DNA of 44,469 nucleotides. Source: Ilumatobacter sp. GTDB taxonomy: Bacteria > Actinomycetota > Acidimicrobiia > Acidimicrobiales > Ilumatobacteraceae. A program made the position numbers and the translations under genes. Shown here piece by piece: positions 32,065 to 41,526 of the stretch; position 1 is the first letter of the stretch; the number at the start of each line of letters is the position of its first letter. The stretch covers positions 1 to 44,469 of the forward strand of contig JABDKP010000021.1 of assembly GCA_013002175.1 (NCBI GenBank), in the 5' to 3' direction. The notes beneath the pieces are model-generated. The model did no database searches and was not told where the DNA came from. It saw only the letters and a program-made list of their open reading frames with translations.

Positions 32065-34364
32065 GACGCCTCCGTCTCCAACGCGTCGAGCACCGGCCGC
32101 ACGTTCTCGTCGACCCAGACCCGTCCCAGCGCGAACATCGACGACCGTTCGAGACCCGCGGCGACGTGCGCCAGCCACGCGAGCATCACGACGGGCCCGG
32201 CCGGCAGCGTCGGGTTGAACAGCGGCCGAGCCCACGACCCGACCAGCTCGTCGACCGTCGGTGCCGTGCGCGCGCGCAGCGTCGCCGCGGCGAGCCCGTC
32301 CTCCTGCGTGGAGAGCCACAGATGGGCGATGTCGATCTCCGGGATGCCGAGCTGCCGGCTGTCCTCCCAATCGACGATGCCGGTCACCGTCACCCCGTCG
32401 AACCCGGTCTCGACGAGCACGTTGCCGAGCCATGTGTCGCCGTGCGTCCTCGCGACGGTCACGTCCCGCCCGCGAATCGCACGGTCGAGTTGGTCGCGCA
32501 GCGAGTCGAGCGTGTCCCGGTGGGTCTGGAGTCGGCCGTCGGCGGCGAGCACGCTGATCGGGTCGTCGACGATCGAGATCACGAGCGACTCGCCCACTGA
32601 CGCCGGCGTGGCGGTGAGGCGGTGGAGCCGGCCGATTGCGGCGGAGATCGCCGACAACGTGCCGTGGTCCGAGACGAGCGGGGCGATCCCGGTGCACTTC
32701 GACTCGATCACGTAGTCGTGCCCGACGACCGTGCCGGACTCGAGCAGCTCGGGAAGGATCGCCGCGGCCTCCTCGTCGGACGCCGCGATGGCGGCCTCAT
32801 GCAGCGTTGCGAACGCCCTGACATGAGCGCGCAGCCCGTAGGCCGCGGCCTGGCTCAGCGCGATCTTGATCACCCGCGGCAGCGTCGGGTTGTCGACGAC
32901 GACCACGACGACATCGGTCGTGTTGCGGATCACCCGGCGTGGATACAGCGGCACTGCGGTCGTGTGCACTGCATCGAGTTCATCGAGGATCGATCCGACG
33001 GCACGAACGCGACGCCGGTGCCTGAGTTCGTCGCGGACCTCGACTGCGTGCTCGACGGCGGCGCCGGTCACCGCCGCGAACAGGCGGGCGCGCAGCACCG
33101 TCGCGATGAGCACGGCAAACAGGACGGTCTGACCGACGAGGACGCTCCACCCGACCGCGACGATGCCGAACCGCGACGTCAGGAACAGTGCCCCTGCGAG
33201 CGGCGCGATCGACGTGCCGACCGCGATCGCGAACACGACGGCGACCCGTCGCTGGAACCGAGCGAGGCCGATCGCCAGGCTGATCCCGATGTGCGGGATC
33301 AGGGCGAGGAGCAGCAGCCGCAGCACCGTGGTGCCGTCCGCCGCATAGTCGGCGCCGAAGATGCCGAGCCCGACCGGTGCCAGGATCGCGCCGACGATGG
33401 CCGCCGGCACGACCAGGCCGGCGGCGTGGAGTGCGGACCGGCCCAGCAGTGAGTCGACATCGGACGGCCGAGCCGCCGCCTCGGCGACGAAGGCGTTGAC
33501 GATGTTCGACGTGACGAGCTGGATCGAGGCGGTGATCGTCAACGCGAAGAACAGCACCGCGCTCTGGGTCGCCCCGACGACGGCGAGCACCACGAGGACG
33601 ACGCCCTCGGCGCCGATGTTCTTGACGACGTCGGCGGCGTGCTCGCCGGCGGAGAACCGGACGAGCGACCGCCAGTCGAACGCGGCCACCGTCTCGCCGG
33701 AGCCCTGGTGGGCCGGAATCAAGCGGCGGAAGATCAGCGCATTCAGCGGTGCCAACACGGCGACGGCCGGGATGGCCCAGGCGAGCACCAGCGCCCACGG
33801 GCCGGTCGACACGACCACCACGAGCAGTGCGATCTTGGCGAGCGCGTAGATCAGGTTCTCGATCGGCACGTAGGTCGCCCGTCGCAAGCCGGTCAGCACG
33901 CTGTCCTGGAGGATGAAGATCGTCCACGCCGCCGTCGCGGCGACGAACCCGACGCCCCCGAGCGGGTTGTCGCGGAGCAGGCTCAGGTGATCGGCCCACA
34001 CCGTCGACCCGGCCACGAACACGGCGCCGAGCACGGCCGCGGTCACGGCGCACAGCGCGTATCCCCGCACGACGAGTCGGGACGTCGCTGGTCCCGCCAC
34101 TGGCAGGAAACGCGGGAACGCGTTGCGCAGGCCGAACGTCGACACGTTGGCCAGCAAGACGACCGCGGCGACGAGCGCCGCGCCGATGCCGACGTCCTCC
34201 TGTGGCAAGACCCGCGCGGCGAGCACCCAGAACGCGAACCCGAGCACCGAGGTGAGCGCGCCGCTGACGACGAGGGCGGTCGCGTTCTGACGCAGCCGAT
34301 CGTCGTCGGCGTCCGCGACGACCGGGGCGGCGTCGGCGCCCGGATCCGTGAGCACGTCGGTCAC
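32061..34364 (-). CDS. polysaccharide flippase (Wzx/MATE-like) fused to an aminoglycoside-phosphotransferase-like domain
   Basis: 767 residues. Residues about 20-440 hold 12-14 hydrophobic helices with the sequence character of lipid-linked oligosaccharide flippases (VLGFAFWVLAARVLPQEDVGIGAAL). Residues about 470-765 are soluble and look like an APH/choline-kinase domain: THGDTWLGNVLV is the catalytic loop and GIVDWEDS the DFG-equivalent. A conventional ATP loop is less clear. The domains share one frame with no stop, so this is a fusion and not two genes. The GTG start overlaps the GH16 stop (GTGA). It probably flips a glycolipid and may phosphorylate a sugar, lipid or other small molecule; this is inference. 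Confidence 0.82.
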   Translation of the reverse strand: MTDVLTDPGADAAPVVADADDDRLRQNATALVVSGALTSVLGFAFWVLAARVLPQEDVGIGAALVAAVVLLANVSTFGLRNAFPRFLPVAGPATSRLVVRGYALCAVTAAVLGAVFVAGSTVWADHLSLLRDNPLGGVGFVAATAAWTIFILQDSVLTGLRRATYVPIENLIYALAKIALLVVVVSTGPWALVLAWAIPAVAVLAPLNALIFRRLIPAHQGSGETVAAFDWRSLVRFSAGEHAADVVKNIGAEGVVLVVLAVVGATQSAVLFFALTITASIQLVTSNIVNAFVAEAAARPSDVDSLLGRSALHAAGLVVPAAIVGAILAPVGLGIFGADYAADGTTVLRLLLLALIPHIGISLAIGLARFQRRVAVVFAIAVGTSIAPLAGALFLTSRFGIVAVGWSVLVGQTVLFAVLIATVLRARLFAAVTGAAVEHAVEVRDELRHRRRVRAVGSILDELDAVHTTAVPLYPRRVIRNTTDVVVVVVDNPTLPRVIKIALSQAAAYGLRAHVRAFATLHEAAIAASDEEAAAILPELLESGTVVGHDYVIESKCTGIAPLVSDHGTLSAISAAIGRLHRLTATPASVGESLVISIVDDPISVLAADGRLQTHRDTLDSLRDQLDRAIRGRDVTVARTHGDTWLGNVLVETGFDGVTVTGIVDWEDSRQLGIPEIDIAHLWLSTQEDGLAAATLRARTAPTVDELVGSWARPLFNPTLPAGPVVMLAWLAHVAAGLERSSMFALGRVWVDENVRPVLDALETEAS

Positions 34365-35272
34365 GAGCCACCCCGTTGCCAGATCCGGACATCGTCGACC
34401 AACAGGGTCTGCGGGAGCACCGACTCGTCGACGTCGCCCGCATTCGCGCCGCCGGCGGCGAGGTTGATGATCAGGTACATCGGCGAGTGGGGTATCAGTT
34501 CGGGATCGACGACGCGGCCCGTCTCCACACCGTCGAGGTAGAACACGACCCGGTCCGGCGCCCAGTCGACGGCGACGTCGTGCCACCCGCCGCCCAGTGG
34601 CTCGTCCGATGTGATCTCGACCCGCGCCGACGACCGCTCGTCGTCGATCCGCTGGTGGACATGGCTCGTCACCATCGTCGGCCGCGACCCGTACCACTCC
34701 AGCAGATCGATCTCGGGCAGGCTCGTGCGGTCCGCCGAGAGCAGCCACACGGCGGGCCACATGCCGTCGCCCTCGGGGAGGCGGATGCGCGTCTCGACGA
34801 CGCCGTAGGTGAACGCGTACCCCGGCTCGTCGATGTCGTGATGGTCGACATGGCCCGAGCTGATCATCCCCGACCGGTACGGCAGGACGTCGCCGTCGGT
34901 CGTCCGTTGCGGATCCGCCGTCACTTCGAGGCGCAACGATCCGTCGGCGACGGTGACCGCTTCGGGCCGGTACCACTGCTGTTCGTCGTTGCTGGAGATC
35001 GTGCAGCCCCCGTCGACCTGCCACCAGTAGCAGGTGGTCCAGATCGCATCGAGCTCCTCGTCGTCGAACGGCTCGTACAGGACGAGCTCCAGTTCGTGCG
35101 CGTCCGCGACCGGCGTCCGCAGGCCCCCGATCTGCGGCAGCGTCGTCGGCGCATTCGTCGCGTCCTCGTCGACCGCACCGGCGCCGAGCGCGGAACATCC
35201 CGCCGCCGACGCGCCGGCCACGAGCATCGCCACCGCGGTGAGGACGCGGCATCTCGAACGAGCTCGCTTCAC
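34361..35272 (-). CDS. GH16 family glycoside hydrolase, lipoprotein
   Basis: 303 residues. The N-terminus is a lipoprotein signal (basic KRARSRCR, a hydrophobic stretch, lipobox-like SAAGC with Cys about 24), so it should be anchored outside the membrane. The catalytic GH16 signature LPEIDLLEW supplies nucleophile and acid/base glutamates. The jelly-roll ends with LVDDVRIW. Family members cut beta-1,3/1,4-glucans, agar, carrageenan or related polymers. Within this operon it could trim or remodel the exported polysaccharide. The GTG start overlaps the deacetylase stop (GTGA). Confidence 0.88.
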   Translation of the reverse strand: MKRARSRCRVLTAVAMLVAGASAAGCSALGAGAVDEDATNAPTTLPQIGGLRTPVADAHELELVLYEPFDDEELDAIWTTCYWWQVDGGCTISSNDEQQWYRPEAVTVADGSLRLEVTADPQRTTDGDVLPYRSGMISSGHVDHHDIDEPGYAFTYGVVETRIRLPEGDGMWPAVWLLSADRTSLPEIDLLEWYGSRPTMVTSHVHQRIDDERSSARVEITSDEPLGGGWHDVAVDWAPDRVVFYLDGVETGRVVDPELIPHSPMYLIINLAAGGANAGDVDESVLPQTLLVDDVRIWQRGGS

Positions 35273-36066
35273 CGTGCCCCCTGCCGGTTCGGCATCCGGT
35301 GGCGCGCCCACCGCGCGCACCGCCACCCGGTCCGCAACACCCGTCGCGGGCGGGCCGGGCGATCGGGTGGCGACAGCAGCAGCTCGCGCAACGCGTGGGG
35401 CGTCGTACCGCCGAACACGAACTTGCGCCGCAACGCGAACCGGTCGTCGTCGGCGCTGCTCCAGGTGTCGCCGACCGCACAGGCGGAGTCGAACCCGGCG
35501 GCGCGCACGGCGCGCACGACGGTTGCCGAGTGGTACCCGTGGGGATACGACATCGACCGCACGTCGTGTCCGAGTTCGGCGGTGAGGCGGCGCCGTGACT
35601 CGTCGATCTCCGCCGGGAGTCGTGCCGCGCCGATCACGTCCAGTTCCACATGGGTGGTCGAGTGCGAGCCGATCTCGACGCCGGCGGCGTCGGCCGCTCG
35701 CACGCCGTCCCAGGACATCATCGCTGCGTCGTCCTCTCCGGCCATCGGCAGCCAGCTGCTCGTCGCGCCGATGCGGCCGGTGACGACGTACAGGGTGGTG
35801 GGCAGCGCCGCCGCCTCGATCACCGGCAGCGCATGCTCGGTGAAGTCCGCACGGCCGTCGTCGAACGTGATGGCCATCGGCCGCTCCGGAAGCTCGCCGG
35901 CTGCCGTCGCGTCGACGAGTGCGCTGATCGTCAGCGGGGTGAACCCCAGCGTGCGGACGACCTCGACGTGACGCGCGAAGAGCTCGGGATCCACACACCA
36001 GCGGGCGTACGCCGGCGTCGCCTCGGGGGCGACCGAGTGGTAGAGCAGAATCGGGATCGGCGTCAC
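35269..36066 (-). CDS. polysaccharide deacetylase (NodB/CE4 family)
   Basis: 265 residues with a NodB homology domain: LLYHSV, ITFDDGRADF (catalytic Asp and metal Asp) and EIGSHSTTHVEL (H-x3-H metal ligands), then SYPHGYHSATV. It removes N- or O-acetyl groups from a polysaccharide. No signal peptide is apparent, so it may act in the cytoplasm or on a lipid-linked intermediate. A basic C-terminal tail (about 25 residues) is unusual. The GTG start overlaps the glycosyltransferase stop (GTGA). Confidence 0.9.
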   Translation of the reverse strand: MTPIPILLYHSVAPEATPAYARWCVDPELFARHVEVVRTLGFTPLTISALVDATAAGELPERPMAITFDDGRADFTEHALPVIEAAALPTTLYVVTGRIGATSSWLPMAGEDDAAMMSWDGVRAADAAGVEIGSHSTTHVELDVIGAARLPAEIDESRRRLTAELGHDVRSMSYPHGYHSATVVRAVRAAGFDSACAVGDTWSSADDDRFALRRKFVFGGTTPHALRELLLSPPDRPARPRRVLRTGWRCARWARHRMPNRQGAR

Positions 36067-37316
36067 GTCAGTTGCTCCCGGTCGAGCCGTCGGGCGAGCC
36101 GTCGAGACGAGCGGTACGCGAGCGGCCCGCGCCGGAGGCCACGGAACTCGGCGCGCTTCAGCTCGTTGGGATAGTCGACGCTGCGCTTGTCGTTCTTCTG
36201 TGAGTTCGGTGAGAGAAGCGCGTACAGCCCCGCCGGCACACGTCGGAGCACCGCGGGCGCGAACTTGGGCTCGTGCATGAACTTGGAGAACGCCGCCGAC
36301 AGTCCGCAGCCGTAGTCCTCGAGCTGTTGCAGGAGGGCCGACTCGTCGCGGTGTGATCCGTGCCAGATCACCGCCGACGGCTGACGGACGACGAGCAACC
36401 CGGCCATCAGCACGCGCACCGCGATGTCGATGTCCTCTCCCCCGCGCGACGGCGTGCCCGCGCCGAGCGCCTCGTCGAAGCCACCCAGCGACGCCAGCGC
36501 CTCGGTCCGGAACGCCATGTTCGCGCCGGTTCCGACCAACCTCGGGTGGAACGGGAACAGCTTCGACGGCGGCGGGTCGAGCGCGAGGTGGAAGTCCTGT
36601 TCCTCGAAGGTCCGCTGGTAGCCACCGAATTCCTGGAAGTACAGCTCGGCGCTCGTCGTCAGCGACATCGGCATCACCGAGCCGCTGACGCACACGGCGC
36701 CCGGGTGCGCGGCGAACGTCGCCCCGAGCACCTCCAGCCACGCGGCATCGGGCACGACGTCATCGTCGGTGAACACGACGAACTTGCTGTTGGCCGCGCG
36801 CAGCCCGCAGTTGCGTGCCCGCGCCAAGCCGGGGATCGGCTCGACGATGTAGCGCACCGCGTCGCCGTATTTCGCCACGACCGCCGCCGTGCGGTCGTCG
36901 CGGGGGGCGTTGTCCACCACGATCAGTTCGCGGTCGTCGTCGAGCAGGTCGACGAGGGCCGGAAGAGACCGCGCGAGCTGCTCGGGCCGGTTGCGCGTGC
37001 AGACGACCATCGTGAACGACCGCTGGGGCTCGACACCGCGCGACACACTGTCGGGGACCTCGGACTGCAACTCGTGCACGACGGCGACATCGACACCGCC
37101 GCGCACGAGCGGCAGCACTTCCACGCCGACGGGCCAACCGTGGTGCCGCAGGAGCGCGAAGACGCGCTCCATCGCTGCCGCCTCGTCGGGCGGCGTGATC
37201 ACGTCGAGCTCGCCGGTGTCGATGTCGAGTGTTCCGACCGCGAGCGGCCCCGAGGCCGCATCGATCGTGACCGACCGGTTGACGACCGGTGCGTTGCCGT
37301 TGCTGATGATGCTCAC
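36063..37316 (-). CDS. family 2 glycosyltransferase with N-terminal extension
   Basis: 417 residues. About 100 N-terminal residues are of unknown role. The GT2 domain follows: FTMVVCTRNRPEQLARSL, LIVVDNAP, GLARARNCGL, and FTDDDVVPD with its DxD. Later GGEDIDIAVRVLMAG matches the catalytic-base region. The GTG start at 37316 is supported by GAGGAGG 5 nt upstream. Its stop overlaps the deacetylase start. Donor sugar and acceptor are unknown. Confidence 0.88.
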   Translation of the reverse strand: MSIISNGNAPVVNRSVTIDAASGPLAVGTLDIDTGELDVITPPDEAAAMERVFALLRHHGWPVGVEVLPLVRGGVDVAVVHELQSEVPDSVSRGVEPQRSFTMVVCTRNRPEQLARSLPALVDLLDDDRELIVVDNAPRDDRTAAVVAKYGDAVRYIVEPIPGLARARNCGLRAANSKFVVFTDDDVVPDAAWLEVLGATFAAHPGAVCVSGSVMPMSLTTSAELYFQEFGGYQRTFEEQDFHLALDPPPSKLFPFHPRLVGTGANMAFRTEALASLGGFDEALGAGTPSRGGEDIDIAVRVLMAGLLVVRQPSAVIWHGSHRDESALLQQLEDYGCGLSAAFSKFMHEPKFAPAVLRRVPAGLYALLSPNSQKNDKRSVDYPNELKRAEFRGLRRGPLAYRSSRRLARRLDREQLT

Positions 37317-37338
37317 GACTGCCTCCTCGCGTGCGTGC

Positions 37339-39513
37339 TCATGGAAGTACCTCGATGAGCCAGGTGTCGTCGATGCGGGTGGTGAGCACGAAACGCTGGC
37401 TCTCCAACAGCATCTCGGCGGCTTCGGCGGTCGAGTCGACCGGGAAGTTGTTCAGTTGCTGGATCGCCTCGACCATCCCGGGGCTGACGACGATGTACGG
37501 GGTCCCGGCGTTCAGCCCGTGGAGATAGTCGGCGAGATCGTCGAGCGCGTTCAGGCGGGGACGCTCCGCCGGGTCGAACAACTCGTCGACGTAGGGCGTG
37601 AACGTGTCATTGACCTGGAAGTGCGGGTAGCGCGCCGAGCTGGCGGCCGGATAGTCCGATCCGAACTGGGCGATCACTGCCGGGTCGGTGACGTTGGCTG
37701 CGACGTACTCACCCATCGCCACCTCCGACTCGTCGACGTAGTTCAACTGCTCGCGCCCGAAGTGGGCGACCATGAACCCGGTGGTCAGGGCGAGGCACAC
37801 CGACGCCGCGAGCACGGTCGGCTGGGGCAGGCGGGCCCGCCGCTCGATCGGGATGCGGGTCACGATGCCCCATGCGATGAACGCGACGATCAGCGGGAGC
37901 GAATACAGGTAGACGCGGTAGATCACTTCGCCGCCGTACGACTGCACGAGCGGGATGCCGAACGGGACACAGACCGCGATGACGAGGACGCCGGCGCGGC
38001 GCATCGCCCAGACGCACGCCAGCGCGCCGATGACGGCCGCGATCCACACCCCGACCGAGAACAGCCGGGTCAACTGCCCGACCAGCAGTACCGCGTCGGG
38101 GGCGGCGCTGTAGTCGGTGTTGCCACCGGCGTTGTCGGATGGCGACCCTCCGAACCCGAGGTCGAACGACTGCGCCGCGAAGTACGGCAGCGTCCGCAGA
38201 CCGCCGGCGATCGTCACCAGCGCGAACCCGACGAGCAGCGGGCGATCCTTGACCCACCCGAGCACCCACGCCAGTCCAACCGCACCCAGGGTCGCGAACG
38301 GTGTGAGCGGATGGGTCAGCATCAGGCCGAGGAAACCGACGAGCACGATCGTGCGTCGGGTGCGGATCAGGCGGTACTGCGGTGCCACGTTGCTGAGCGG
38401 CGCGAGCCTGACGAGTCGGTCGCCGAGCAGTGGCAGTCGTCGCGTCTCACCCGTCGAGAACCAGCTGAACGTCAACGCGAGCACCGCGATGCTGAGGAAC
38501 GACGCCAGCGTCTGCGCCGCGAAGTAGTTCTGCGCGACCCAGTTGGTGATGAGGTACAGGACGGCGGCGAGGTGCGCGACGCGTTCGCTGTCGGTCGCCC
38601 TGCGCACGAGCACCCACGTTGCGACGAGCACGACCGCTTCGCCGACCAGCTGCGACCACGATGCGTACGCCGACGGGTCGACGCCGGTCGCCCCGCGGAC
38701 GAATGCGTTGAGCCCGAAGAACCCCGAGAAGTTGTTGTAGATGTCGACCTGGGGATGCAACCGCCCGGTCTCGTCCAACAGGCGGACGACGCCGAGATGC
38801 TTGTACGCCCACGGGTACCGGATCGTCGGCGAGATCGCGGCGACCGTGCCGTAGATCATCGTCAACAGCGGGAGCAGGCCGGCCGCCACCTGGGCGGTGC
38901 TGGTGGTCGGACGGGTCGCAGCCGTCGATGCGACGACGACGGCGATCACGAGCCCGGCGTAGAACGTCGGTGGCAGGACGGAAACGAGCCCCCACGCCGT
39001 CATCGAGTCGAGGTCGATCTGCGGCAGCGACACCGCCCACAGCACCAGCGCGGCGCACGACCAGCCGAGCTGGCGCCGCATGGACCGGCTCGTCCAGGCT
39101 GTGGTGCGCGAGCGGGCCGGGCGGGCGGCAGCCGGCGAAGGGGGCCAGAACACACCGACGAACGTGGCGATCACGAGCACCCCGACGGCGACGTGCCGCG
39201 GCGACCACCACTGGAGGCTGAGCAGCACGTGCGCCACGAGCATCCACGTCACCACGCTCGTCGTCAGCACGACGACGAGCCGCTCGACACCATCGCGGGG
39301 CCGCACCAGCGGCGCGACGAGCAGGCCGGGCACGGTCACGATCGCCAGGGCGAGGACCGCTGCGGGGAGCGCCCCGCCGACGTCAGCGGCCAGCAGCGTC
39401 GCGGCGGTGGCGCAGAACAACGGTTGCGCGACGCGTGGCCGACGAGCCGGACGCGGCAGGGCAGCCTGATCGAAGGCCGGCGCAAGTTGCGGGTGCGCCT
39501 GCACCTCGATCAT
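37339..39513 (-). CDS. large polytopic membrane protein, probable GT-C-like glycosyltransferase
   Basis: 724 residues with roughly 14-16 hydrophobic helices, then a soluble C-terminal region of about 130 residues. Layout and context resemble GT-C-type or polymerase membrane proteins of surface-glycan clusters, but I do not recognise a catalytic motif with certainty. The ATG overlaps the stop of the upstream glycosyltransferase (ATGA). A 22-nt gap separates it from the next gene, which has its own ribosome site. Transfer from a polyprenyl-linked sugar, or polymerisation, is inferred. Confidence 0.72.
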   Translation of the reverse strand: MIEVQAHPQLAPAFDQAALPRPARRPRVAQPLFCATAATLLAADVGGALPAAVLALAIVTVPGLLVAPLVRPRDGVERLVVVLTTSVVTWMLVAHVLLSLQWWSPRHVAVGVLVIATFVGVFWPPSPAAARPARSRTTAWTSRSMRRQLGWSCAALVLWAVSLPQIDLDSMTAWGLVSVLPPTFYAGLVIAVVVASTAATRPTTSTAQVAAGLLPLLTMIYGTVAAISPTIRYPWAYKHLGVVRLLDETGRLHPQVDIYNNFSGFFGLNAFVRGATGVDPSAYASWSQLVGEAVVLVATWVLVRRATDSERVAHLAAVLYLITNWVAQNYFAAQTLASFLSIAVLALTFSWFSTGETRRLPLLGDRLVRLAPLSNVAPQYRLIRTRRTIVLVGFLGLMLTHPLTPFATLGAVGLAWVLGWVKDRPLLVGFALVTIAGGLRTLPYFAAQSFDLGFGGSPSDNAGGNTDYSAAPDAVLLVGQLTRLFSVGVWIAAVIGALACVWAMRRAGVLVIAVCVPFGIPLVQSYGGEVIYRVYLYSLPLIVAFIAWGIVTRIPIERRARLPQPTVLAASVCLALTTGFMVAHFGREQLNYVDESEVAMGEYVAANVTDPAVIAQFGSDYPAASSARYPHFQVNDTFTPYVDELFDPAERPRLNALDDLADYLHGLNAGTPYIVVSPGMVEAIQQLNNFPVDSTAEAAEMLLESQRFVLTTRIDDTWLIEVLP

Positions 39514-40463
39514 GCGGCTGCCCTGCCACGCCGGCGGAGTCGCTCAGCCGCGAAGCCGAGCGACGCCGACGCGAGACCTGCCGACAGGACGGCGGCACGA
39601 CCGATGCGGGCCGGTCGTGCCAACCCGCCGATCAGGTCTCGCAGAATGACGGCGACGATGCCGACCGCGTATGCCCGCTCGTCGCTGGTCGCGTGGGCGG
39701 CGCCGACGCGCCGACTGAGGACCGCCTTCGAGCGGCCCTCCGCGAAGCAGCGCACCAGGACGTACTTCACGGTCGACCGCTCGGGAGTCACCCGGTGGAC
39801 CACTTCCGAGCGGGGCGCGTAGACGATCGTGGCGTCGGGGTCACGCTGGCGGATCCGGATGCAGACGTCGGTCTCCTCACAACCAGCGGCGTCCGCGCCC
39901 ACCCGTCCGAGCTCGGTCGGGAATCCCCCGACCGCGACGAGCGCGTCACGACGGAACGCGGCACTGGCGCCGTACATGTTGCGGATCGCGCCACCGTCAG
40001 CCGGCATCGTCGGGATCGTGCAGCCGACGGCCCAGTCCAGGTGCGGTGGGAACCATCCCGGCCGGCGGTCGGACCAGCCGGGCTCGATCCGTCCCCCGGT
40101 CGCGGCGACGGTGGGCGTGCCGAACGGTGCGACGATTTCGGCGAGCCAGGTGTCGGCGGGCACGGCGTCGTCGTCGATGAACGCCACGATGTCGGCGGTC
40201 GTCGCGTCGATGCCCGTGTTGCGCGCACCCGACAGCCCAGCTGTGTACCGGTTGGCGACGACGGTGACACCGTCGTGCTGGACGAGGTGTTCGATGCGCT
40301 TGCGCAGCTCGTCGTTGCCGTCGATCACACAGACGATCTCGTCGGCCGGCCGGGACTGCCGCCGGAGACCGTCGAGGCAGGCGACCAGGTCGTCGTACCG
40401 TTCGGTCGTGTACGCACAAACGATCACGGCGACGGAAGTCGACACCTCCGCCGCCACGCTCAC
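39510..40463 (-). CDS. family 2 glycosyltransferase
   Basis: 317 residues. GT2 motifs: VAVIVCAYTTERYDDLVACL, EIVCVIDGND, GLSGARNTGI and FIDDDAVPAD with its DxD. CEETDVCIRIRQ lies in the acceptor/base region. A C-terminal hydrophobic segment (about 260-300) may bind the membrane. The GTG start overlaps the stop of the upstream GT gene (GTGA), and the stop overlaps the start of the membrane protein gene. Donor and acceptor are unknown. Confidence 0.88.
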   Translation of the reverse strand: MSVAAEVSTSVAVIVCAYTTERYDDLVACLDGLRRQSRPADEIVCVIDGNDELRKRIEHLVQHDGVTVVANRYTAGLSGARNTGIDATTADIVAFIDDDAVPADTWLAEIVAPFGTPTVAATGGRIEPGWSDRRPGWFPPHLDWAVGCTIPTMPADGGAIRNMYGASAAFRRDALVAVGGFPTELGRVGADAAGCEETDVCIRIRQRDPDATIVYAPRSEVVHRVTPERSTVKYVLVRCFAEGRSKAVLSRRVGAAHATSDERAYAVGIVAVILRDLIGGLARPARIGRAAVLSAGLASASLGFAAERLRRRGRAAA

Positions 40464-41302
40464 GTGTCCGATCTGCCTTCCCGCTCGGGTCGCCGGTTGA
40501 CGTGCTGGTCGGCGATTTCGCGGATCAGGACGGCGGCGATCCGGATGCCGTCGCGAAGCGCGTGGAGGTTGGTCGAGCCGACCGTGCGTTGGTTCTCGTA
40601 GCTCGGCACCTCTTCGATCACGAGGCCGAGCCGCGCCGCGCGGATGTGGATCAGCGTCTCGATCTCGAACCCGTTGCAGTCGAGCTCGAGGAGGTCGCGG
40701 TGGCGCGTCCAGACGGCGTTGAAGCCGTACGCGAGGTCGGTGAACCGGGTGCCGTACATCCTGTTGACGATGCCGCGCAGCGCCGCGTTGCCCATCCGAC
40801 GGATCCCGGTGATGTCGGCGCTGCCACCGCGCTCGAGGAAGCGCGAACCCTTCGCGAGGTCGGCACCGTTGACGAGCGCGAGGACGAACCGTTCCACTTC
40901 GCCCGGCTCGTTCGACCCGTCGGCGTCGATGAACACCGCGATGTCGCCGGTGGCAGCGTCGAGCCCCTCGCGCATCGCGTTGCCCTTGCCCCGGCCCGTC
41001 TGGGTGATGATCCGCGCCTCGGGCATCAACGCGAGTGCCTGTTCGGCCGTCCCGTCGACCGAGTGGCCGTCCACGACGATCACCTCGTAGACCGGCGGGA
41101 GGCTGTCGAACAGCGCAGCCAGGTTGGCGGCTTCGTTGCGGGCCGGGACGATCACCGACACCGTGACGCGCACGGTGGCACCGTTGAGGACGTAGGTCCA
41201 TGGCTCGCCCGCCGCGGCCGGGCGAGGGCGTCGTCGTTCGACCGGTGTCGGCGATGCAAAACCTGCGTGTGTGCCTCGCTGACGAAAGTCGGCGATTGCC
41301 AT
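40460..41302 (-). CDS. family 2 glycosyltransferase (dolichyl-phosphate-mannose synthase-like), first gene of the polysaccharide operon
   Basis: 280 residues. A 55-residue basic leader precedes the GT2 domain: VSVIVPARNEAANLAALF, VIVVDGHSVDGT, GKGNAMREGLDAATGDIAVFIDADG. Such enzymes transfer a sugar to polyprenyl phosphate, or prime glycan synthesis. ATG 41302 is preferred because GGGGAGG stands 7 nt upstream; longer in-frame starts lack this. It begins a chain of eight minus-strand genes that mostly overlap by 4 nt. No DosR-type box was seen in the upstream 220 nt. Confidence 0.87.
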   Translation of the reverse strand: MAIADFRQRGTHAGFASPTPVERRRPRPAAAGEPWTYVLNGATVRVTVSVIVPARNEAANLAALFDSLPPVYEVIVVDGHSVDGTAEQALALMPEARIITQTGRGKGNAMREGLDAATGDIAVFIDADGSNEPGEVERFVLALVNGADLAKGSRFLERGGSADITGIRRMGNAALRGIVNRMYGTRFTDLAYGFNAVWTRHRDLLELDCNGFEIETLIHIRAARLGLVIEEVPSYENQRTVGSTNLHALRDGIRIAAVLIREIADQHVNRRPEREGRSDT

Positions 41303-41526
41303 GATCGATCCTCCCCGCAGAGGCGTCTCGACATGCCGGGCCCACCCCGACAAGTTCCCAGAGACTGCCACGACCAGGGGTGTCATGGAACACGGGGGTC
41401 GAAGCCTTGACGATTTCCAGACACTTCGAGCGCCCGTGCGGATCTACTCATCACGCGGCGTGTTCAACGCCGGTGGTTCCAGACGATTTCTTGATGAACG
41501 CGCTCCGGACAACCCGGTCCGCGAAG

